From the NCBI GenBank assembly GCA_005223045.1, contig NJBM01000010.1, forward strand, positions 62,001 through 126,000: a stretch of DNA of 64,000 nt, read 5' to 3'. The translations under genes were made by a program, and so were the position numbers. Under the pieces are notes generated by a model. It searched no databases. It saw only the letters and a list, made by a program, of their open reading frames with translations, and was not told the DNA's origin. Origin of the DNA: Planctomycetes bacterium B3_Pla (GTDB lineage: Bacteria; Planctomycetota; Phycisphaerae; Sedimentisphaerales; Anaerobacaceae). This document shows, piece after piece, positions 58,956-64,000 of the stretch; positions within the stretch are counted from its first letter, which is position 1, and each line of letters begins with the position of its first letter.

Positions 58956-60071
58956 TCATTCGGAACCCCTACCGCTCTCAAGATCGAGTTTCATTAAAAT
59001 CCCGCCCTCTGCACCACCTTGCTCGATAATCCATTTCTCAGGTATCAGCGGCAGGACCTTGGACATTGTCTCAAGGTACATTCTCTGTTTGGTGATGTCG
59101 GGGGCCTTGATGTACTCGGCGTATATCTTTTCGAATTTGGCGATGTCACCCATTGCCTGGTTGACCCTCTCGGCGGCGTAACCCTTAGCCGACTCGATCG
59201 CCTTCTTTGCTTCGCCCTTTGATTTCGGCACCGCTTCGTTGTAGGTCTTCATCGCCTCGTTGATTCTCGTTTCCTTCTGCTGCAGTGCCTTGTTCACCTC
59301 GTTGAAAGCCGGCCTGACCTTCTGGGGCGGATTCGACGATTGAAGCTTGACGGTGACGACATGGATTCCTGTCTCGTACTCGTCGAGAAGTTTCTGCAAA
59401 GCTTCTTTGGCCGAAACTTCGTATTCGATTCTTCCGATGGTTATCGCTTCGTCCACACTGCCATTTCCAATGAGCTGCCTCATCACCGCCTGGCTCGCAT
59501 CCCTGATCGTCTGCCTCGGTTCGCGTATGTTGAACAAATAGCTCCGGGCGTCCTTTATCTTGTACTGAACAATCCACTCGACGTCTATTATGTTGAGATC
59601 CCCCGTGAGCATCACGTATTCGCCTCGGAGTATCTCCTTGGCCTTTTCCGCCAGTTGACTCGTGGCGCTTCTCGAGACTCTTTCTCCGCTCTCCCGTATC
59701 AGCTTTATCAAATCCTCGGCCCTCGACCGCCGGGCGTCGATGTCTTCGGCGCCCAGATACCGCGTGTCCACGCCCGCCTTGAGCGTTCGAAAGCCGAACT
59801 CCTCTTTTTGCACTTTCTTGACCGGAACCGAGACCGCCGTCTCAATCCAAAAAGGCACTTTCAGATGTATGCCCGGCTCGGTCGTCCGCTTGTAGCTGCC
59901 GAACTTCTGCACTACCCCGGCAGAATCGGTAGGCACAGTATAAACCGACGTCGCTAACGCCGCGACGACCACAACCACCACAACTGCAACTTTGATCCAC
60001 TTCCATCCCATTGCTCCGTAGTCCATATTGGGAGGTTGCTGCATTCTTTCCAAAAGGTCTCGTAAGTCCAT
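58956..60071 (-). CDS. hflK: HflK, SPFH-domain modulator of FtsH protease
   Basis: About 371 residues. One membrane helix (about 25-46), the SPFH core starting VPTDSAGVVQKFGSYKRTTEPGIH with KVPFWIE, and a coiled-coil C terminus (EVNKALQQKETRINEAMKTYNEAVP). Typical E. coli HflK has a longer proline-rich start, missing here. Partner of HflC. ATG 60071 is preferred with GGGG 6 to 7 bases upstream; the frame is open to 60092. First gene of the operon, preceded by a recognisable promoter at 60169-60196, and divergent from the carbonic-anhydrase-like gene. Confidence 0.9.
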   Translation of the reverse strand: MDLRDLLERMQQPPNMDYGAMGWKWIKVAVVVVVVVAALATSVYTVPTDSAGVVQKFGSYKRTTEPGIHLKVPFWIETAVSVPVKKVQKEEFGFRTLKAGVDTRYLGAEDIDARRSRAEDLIKLIRESGERVSRSATSQLAEKAKEILRGEYVMLTGDLNIIDVEWIVQYKIKDARSYLFNIREPRQTIRDASQAVMRQLIGNGSVDEAITIGRIEYEVSAKEALQKLLDEYETGIHVVTVKLQSSNPPQKVRPAFNEVNKALQQKETRINEAMKTYNEAVPKSKGEAKKAIESAKGYAAERVNQAMGDIAKFEKIYAEYIKAPDITKQRMYLETMSKVLPLIPEKWIIEQGGAEGGILMKLDLESGRGSE

Positions 60072-60168
60072 GAGTAGCCCCATCAAAAACAAAGATTACC
60101 AACACCTACTAAAACGTTGAAGCTCATCGCGCGATTGACATGTCCTGATGCCCAAGCTTCAACATACC

Positions 60169-60196
60169 ATAATAACCGCTGCCGCCCCATTGTAAA
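60169..60196 (-). promoter_or_regulatory. Promoter of the hflK-hflC operon
   Basis: Minus strand TTTACA (60196-60191), 16-base spacer, TATTAT (60174-60169). It lies 98 bases upstream of the hflK start. The opposite-strand promoter at 60204-60232 begins 8 bases away, so the two divergent units may influence each other. Confidence 0.6.
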
Positions 60197-60203
60197 GCCC
60201 CAA

Positions 60204-60232
60204 TTGCCAGCCGCTACGATAAAGGTTATCAT
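60204..60232 (+). promoter_or_regulatory. Promoter of the carbonic-anhydrase-like gene
   Basis: TTGCCA (60204-60209), 17-base spacer, TATCAT (60227-60232), 50 bases before the ATG at 60282. An alternative -10, TATAAA at 60241-60246, has no matching -35. Confidence 0.45.
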
Positions 60233-60281
60233 AATTTCTATATAAAATTAACGCGCAATTCGCAGAAGGGTAAGTAAAACT

Positions 60282-60695
60282 ATGGTTTTTTGCACTTCGA
60301 TTCACTGTATGGACGGCAGAATTCAGGAGCCGATACGGGACTACCTGAAGAATAACCACCGAATAAAGTACGTTGACACGATAACCGAACCGGGGCCGTG
60401 TAGAATTCTGTCCGATAACAATGAAAAGAGCCTGATCGAATCCGTTCTTGCAAGAATAGAAATCTCGGTAAATCGTCACAAATCAAGATTGATTGCCGTA
60501 TCGGGCCATTATGATTGTGCCGGAAATCCCTGCGGCGAAAAAGAGCAAAAAGAACAGATAGATAAATCGGTCGAGTACCTGAAAATGTTATATCCGGAAC
60601 TGGAAATAATCGGATTGTGGATTGATGATAAATGGAAAGTAGGGGCAACCCCATGTGGTTGCCCTGGGCAGGCACACAGGCCTGCCCCTACGTAG
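60282..60695 (+). CDS. Small beta-carbonic-anhydrase-like protein with repeat-derived tail
   Basis: 137 residues. The zinc motif of beta-class carbonic anhydrases is complete: Cys9-x-Asp11-x-Arg13 (CMDGR) and His76-x2-Cys79 (GHYDC). The protein is much shorter than classic beta enzymes (about 200 residues), fitting a compact putative subgroup. From about residue 120 (VGATPCGCPG) the sequence is encoded by a palindromic GTAGGGGCA repeat, so the natural last residues were probably replaced. AGAAGGG lies about 9 to 10 bases before the ATG. Divergent from hflK. Carbonic anhydrase activity is inferred from motifs only. Confidence 0.75.
   Translation: MVFCTSIHCMDGRIQEPIRDYLKNNHRIKYVDTITEPGPCRILSDNNEKSLIESVLARIEISVNRHKSRLIAVSGHYDCAGNPCGEKEQKEQIDKSVEYLKMLYPELEIIGLWIDDKWKVGATPCGCPGQAHRPAPT
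60639..60691. repeat. 53-bp GTAGGGGCA...TGCCCCTAC palindromic element
   Basis: Outer arms GTAGGGGCA and TGCCCCTAC, with two internal hairpins (GGGCAACC/GGTTGCCC and GGGCAGGC/GCCTGCCC). It encodes the C-terminal tail of the carbonic-anhydrase-like protein up to just before its stop. A related GC-rich copy is at 37059-37082. Confidence 0.8.
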
Positions 60696-60716
60696 CGACC
60701 GGCACTTTTCGATTGG

Positions 60717-63143
60717 CTATTCGATTATCACTTCCTGGACGCCGGCGGACCATTTGTTTTGTAGGGTGATTTCGATTTTGATGGCGTTTGTTTTTACCGG
60801 GTCGAAATTGACCTTGTTGAAGGTGTCTTTTTCTGTGCCGTAGGGGGTGCTCGTTCTTGCCGGTTTGAAGCTGCCTTGGGCGTCGCGGCAGAGGACTTTC
60901 CAGGATTCGGGGATTTTGCATTGGCCTGTAGCCGTATCGTCGAACCAATAGACTTTGACGCTGGAGATTTCGTGTTTCCGGTCCCACTCGAATTGAATCC
61001 ATTCGGTTGTGCCTTTGTGGGGCCAGAAGTCCAGATGCAGCGGCGCCGGATCGATTGAGCTTGTCGGCAGAATCTGGTCCTTGATGGCATCCAGAGATAC
61101 GTGTACGAACGACGCCGTGGTTTTGCTTGTGTACGTCAGTGTGTCGGCAGGTTCGGGACGGGCTGCCTGCGCTTCTCGGGCGGGCCAGACCGTCATCCGG
61201 CCCCGGCCGCGATGCGCCCAGGCGTAATACGGAATCGCGGTGAATGGCTTTTCTCCAGCCGGCACAATGTCGCCTTCCACGGTGCGTTTTACAGTCCGGC
61301 CTTTGCCTGTAACTACGGTCACACCATTGAGCAGTTCGGGCCTGTATTCGGCCTTGAGCTTCACATCGTCGCCGATTACGAGGTTCAGCGCCTTGCCGTC
61401 ATTGTCGGGCCATTCAAGGCAAAAGACTATCGGCCCGCGCTGGAGAGCTACTTTGCCCCGGTCGGCTTTAACTTCTTCGTGAGCGATGACCCGGCGGACC
61501 GGCATCGGCAGATTCAACTCTATCGTGTCGCCCTTGCTCCATTTGCGTTCGATGCGGGCAAAGCCGTTTTCGATATCCGGCGAGATGCGCTTGCCATTGA
61601 CCTTTATCGCAGCCTTTTCGCGCACGGGCTTGAGGAATTTGTAGAGGTCGCTCGGCACGGGCCGGTTCTGGGCCCAGCCGGGGATGCGAACGTAGATAGC
61701 GAACGTCTCGCTTTTTTCAGGCTCGACGCCGATCTTCACTTCGCCTTTCCACGGATACCCGGTTTGCTGGGTCAGCCTGATGTTGTTGCCGGCGGTCTCT
61801 ATCGAAGCGGCGCCGCTCATAAACAGGTTTACGTACACATCTTTGTTCTTGTGCGCATAGACGTAACCAGGCACCGATGGAATGAACCTGGCGACGTTCG
61901 AGGGGCAGCACGCGCAGCCGAACCACGCGCTTCGGGCGTGCTGGCCGATGGATTCCAGAACGCACGGGTAGAAGAACCGGTCGCCTTCCATCGAAATCCC
62001 CGACAGTGCGGCGTTGTACAGCACGCGCTCTAAGACGTCGATGTACCTGGCGTCGCCGTGCATCAGAAACATGCGGTGGTTCCAGAAGATATTGGCAATC
62101 GACGCGCACGTCTCGCAATAGGCGGTCATATTGGGCAGCTCGTAATGGCCGCCGAAGCCTTCATGCCCGCCCGCCGCTCCGATGCCGCCTGTGACGTAGA
62201 GCTTGGTATCGACGACGTCCTTCCATATCGTATCGATTGCGCGGACGTATTCCATGTTGCCGGTAAGCGCCGCGACATCGGCCATGCCGGTGTAAAGGTA
62301 CGCGGCCCGGACGGAATGGCCCACGGCGGTAGTCTGCTCGGTTACGGGCTTGTGGTCCTGCGAGTATGCGCCGTAGAGTCCTTTGTCGCCTTTGGCCCCG
62401 CGGTTGCCTTCGCGGCCGCGCTGGTCCAGGAAGAACTTCGCCTGGTCCAGGTATTTGCCGTCGCCTGTAGCGCGATATAATTTGCACAGCCCTATTTCGA
62501 TTTCCTGATGGCCGGGCGGATCGGTCCGCTTGCCGGCGTTGAAAACATCGCAGATCAGATCGGCGTTCTGCGTGGCAACATCAAGGAACAACTTCTCGCC
62601 GGTGACCTGGTAATGAGCCACCGCAGCTTCGTACATGTGCCCCACGCAGTATTGCTCGTGAATACTCTGCACGTTTGTCCAGAGCTTCTCGTGCTGCCTG
62701 GCCGGAATCGAGTAAAAGGTGAACAGATAGCCATCCTCCCACTGGGCCCCGTCCATAACGGTGATGAGCTTGTCGAGATACAGCCGCATCATGGTTTCAG
62801 GACGGACTTGCAGCGAGTAGGCAGCGCCTTCCATGACCTTGTAGACATCGGAATCATTGAAGTAGATGCCTTCGTGTTTGCCTTCCATGAGTCCAGCGGC
62901 TTTCTCAAAATTCCTGATGCGTCCGGTTTCCTCGCATTTGTCGAAGCAATAAGGGATTGTAACCTTACGGCTGGTCTCAAGTCGCGGCGTCCAGAAACTA
63001 TCCTCGACGCGGACTTTGTTGAAGGCCACCGGCTTGACGTTGTAGTCACGCTCCAGTTGGGCTTGCCGCTCCTGCGCTTCGCACAGCGAAAACATTACGA
63101 CCGCCAGAGAAACGGCTGCAAATACTCGTCTTTGATGTACCAT
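60717..63143 (-). CDS. GH127-family glycoside hydrolase (beta-L-arabinofuranosidase type) with F5/8-like C-terminal domain
   Basis: About 808 residues, signal peptide to about 23. VRVEDSFWTPRLETSRKVTIP and KVMEGAAYSL are typical of GH127. The zinc site is visible: Glu344 and Cys346 (CETCAS), Cys412 and Cys413 (GCACCPSN), in the same spacing as the Glu/Cys3 site of characterised beta-L-arabinofuranosidases, where the first of the paired cysteines is the nucleophile. A C-terminal discoidin-like domain (about 690-808; DFWPHKGTTEWIQFEWD) probably binds the substrate. ATG 63143, with GCGAGG about 9 bases upstream, is slightly preferred to ATG 63152. It would release L-arabinose from plant cell-wall glycans outside the cytoplasm. 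19 bases separate it from the beta-helix gene. Confidence 0.9.
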   Translation of the reverse strand: MVHQRRVFAAVSLAVVMFSLCEAQERQAQLERDYNVKPVAFNKVRVEDSFWTPRLETSRKVTIPYCFDKCEETGRIRNFEKAAGLMEGKHEGIYFNDSDVYKVMEGAAYSLQVRPETMMRLYLDKLITVMDGAQWEDGYLFTFYSIPARQHEKLWTNVQSIHEQYCVGHMYEAAVAHYQVTGEKLFLDVATQNADLICDVFNAGKRTDPPGHQEIEIGLCKLYRATGDGKYLDQAKFFLDQRGREGNRGAKGDKGLYGAYSQDHKPVTEQTTAVGHSVRAAYLYTGMADVAALTGNMEYVRAIDTIWKDVVDTKLYVTGGIGAAGGHEGFGGHYELPNMTAYCETCASIANIFWNHRMFLMHGDARYIDVLERVLYNAALSGISMEGDRFFYPCVLESIGQHARSAWFGCACCPSNVARFIPSVPGYVYAHKNKDVYVNLFMSGAASIETAGNNIRLTQQTGYPWKGEVKIGVEPEKSETFAIYVRIPGWAQNRPVPSDLYKFLKPVREKAAIKVNGKRISPDIENGFARIERKWSKGDTIELNLPMPVRRVIAHEEVKADRGKVALQRGPIVFCLEWPDNDGKALNLVIGDDVKLKAEYRPELLNGVTVVTGKGRTVKRTVEGDIVPAGEKPFTAIPYYAWAHRGRGRMTVWPAREAQAARPEPADTLTYTSKTTASFVHVSLDAIKDQILPTSSIDPAPLHLDFWPHKGTTEWIQFEWDRKHEISSVKVYWFDDTATGQCKIPESWKVLCRDAQGSFKPARTSTPYGTEKDTFNKVNFDPVKTNAIKIEITLQNKWSAGVQEVIIE

Positions 63144-63162
63144 TGGAATCATCCTCGCTACG

Positions 63163-64000
63163 TTAATCGCTTACGTTCAGTCCTATTTGAACATTTCCTT
63201 CGGATTGATTGTCGATTCGTTCGGAGCCGGTGAATATATTTTCTGCGATTACAGCCCGGCTAACGTCTTTGCCGAGCCGAATCTGGGGCCGGTCCTGCCG
63301 GAATTCACATCCCCGAATCAGAACCGTGCCGCTTCGGGCCTGGATCGCTGAGCGAGTCTTTTCTTTACCGCCCCACTGGACGAACGTGCAATCCCCGAAT
63401 CCAACGGTTCCGGTCCCGGCAATCTTTGCGATCTGGTTGCACGGGCCCCAGAACGCGCAGTTTACAAAGCGAGCACTTCCGGTATTGTTGCGTGTGACCT
63501 CAATCATAGTGGGATCCGGACCGCGGAAGGACACAAACTCACCGTTTGTAATCAACAGCCCGTATGGGGCGCACTGCTCCACGACAAGAGCCGTGTGGCA
63601 ATTGTCGGCGCCGATGCCAAGGAAGTTGCCGTTGCACACTCCTGCTTTGCTTTTTATGAATTTGTAGCCGATTTTGTAGCCGAAGCAGAAAGTATTGGTA
63701 ACGTACTGCCAGTCGGACCGGCCGAAGATAAACGCCTCGCCGTTCTCCATCTGCCACTGGAACAGCTTCGGTTTCATGCTCCACCAGGGATTGAAGTGAA
63801 CGTTCTCAATCCGGCCGATATCGTAGATGGAATCTACAAGGACGCCCCGCCGGATGGGCTGGCCGTGCACGTCGCGAATCAAGTGGCGTTCGTTTCGGGT
63901 CGCGTCGATCCCGTTGTACGGATTTAGCATCTCGACTGCCAGCACGGCGGGATTCTTGCCGCGCATAGAGATCGCCCAGGGATACGGTTTGGGGATATCA
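63163..64000 (-). CDS. Right-handed beta-helix protein (pectate-lyase-like), 5' part missing
   Basis: The reading frame stays open to the window edge (the last codons read DIPKPYPWAIS), so the start is outside. At least 278 residues are visible. Repeated short strands with N, G and V at turns (FVNCAFWGPCNQIAKIAG, GFGDCTFVQWGG, IRGCEFRQDRPQIRLG) indicate a parallel beta-helix of the pectate lyase/rhamnogalacturonase type. Catalytic residues cannot be placed. It is the gene before GH127 in the same direction and so likely joins it in degrading plant-type polysaccharide. Confidence 0.78.
   Translation of the reverse strand, partial: DIPKPYPWAISMRGKNPAVLAVEMLNPYNGIDATRNERHLIRDVHGQPIRRGVLVDSIYDIGRIENVHFNPWWSMKPKLFQWQMENGEAFIFGRSDWQYVTNTFCFGYKIGYKFIKSKAGVCNGNFLGIGADNCHTALVVEQCAPYGLLITNGEFVSFRGPDPTMIEVTRNNTGSARFVNCAFWGPCNQIAKIAGTGTVGFGDCTFVQWGGKEKTRSAIQARSGTVLIRGCEFRQDRPQIRLGKDVSRAVIAENIFTGSERIDNQSEGNVQIGLNVSD

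Overview
The window looks like chromosome from a member of the Planctomycetota, most likely the Phycisphaerae / Sedimentisphaerales side. This is inferred from gene content, not from a marker gene. The signs are several Tat-exported Gfo/Idh/MocA oxidoreductases, a Tat-exported sugar isomerase-like TIM barrel, a short-helix pseudopilin, secreted LamG / PQQ-propeller / glycosidase proteins, sodium:solute symporters next to DUF6807, and an abundance of short intergenic repeats. There is no rRNA operon, CRISPR array, phage, integrase or complete insertion sequence. One tRNA (Tyr, GTA) is present.

Layout. 0-8 kb: a PQQ-propeller protein, an exported oxidoreductase, a membrane-tethered subtilisin-like protease, an exported sugar isomerase-like protein and tRNA-Tyr. 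8-10.4 kb: a GT39-type membrane glycosyltransferase and a HEAT-repeat protein on the minus strand. 10.7-21.2 kb: a plus-strand extracellular polysaccharide locus behind a recognisable promoter (chain-length regulator, two methyltransferases, a B12/radical SAM enzyme, a KpsS-like transferase, a Wzy-like polymerase, GT9, GT2 and an initiating polyprenyl glycosylphosphotransferase). Its core is visibly AT-richer than both flanks. 21.2-24.9 kb: another GT39-like protein, an oxidoreductase, and bioY behind a near-consensus promoter. 25-34 kb: secreted carbohydrate-related proteins (a propeller-like protein carrying repeat insertions, a 1097-residue LamG protein, a GDPD-like lipoprotein, a clan GH-D-like glycosidase). 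34.1-40.1 kb: a minus-strand operon of DUF5107-TPR protein, sodium:solute symporter, a 56-residue membrane protein and a URO-D-family protein. 40.4-42.9 kb: a TAXI-type solute receptor fused to a pore and RCK domains. 43-51 kb: nitrilase, pseudopilin, small zinc protein, tandem alpha/beta hydrolase, repeat-rich spacer, DUF1570-like metallopeptidase, a MITE, and a TPR-like protein. 50.6-57 kb: oxidoreductase, DUF6807, symporter, HIBADH-like dehydrogenase, and an exported methyltransferase fused to a lectin-like domain. 57-60.7 kb: an epimerase pseudogene, hflK-hflC with a small membrane gene, and a beta-carbonic-anhydrase-like protein. 60.7-64 kb: a GH127 enzyme and a right-handed beta-helix protein cut by the window edge.

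Most of the coding content fits an organism that imports and dismantles complex plant- or algal-type glycans in the periplasm. Exported glycosidases, esterases and oxidoreductases act outside the cytoplasm, and symporters bring products in.

The two points most worth a second look are (i) the predicted ligand-gated ion channel at 40662-42896, built as signal peptide, TAXI receptor, three membrane helices with a pore loop, and tandem cytoplasmic RCK domains, and (ii) several families of short palindromic repeats that lie between genes but are also found in frame inside at least three proteins and form the ends of others. A 119-bp MITE with 15-bp terminal inverted repeats and a 5-bp target duplication is also clear.
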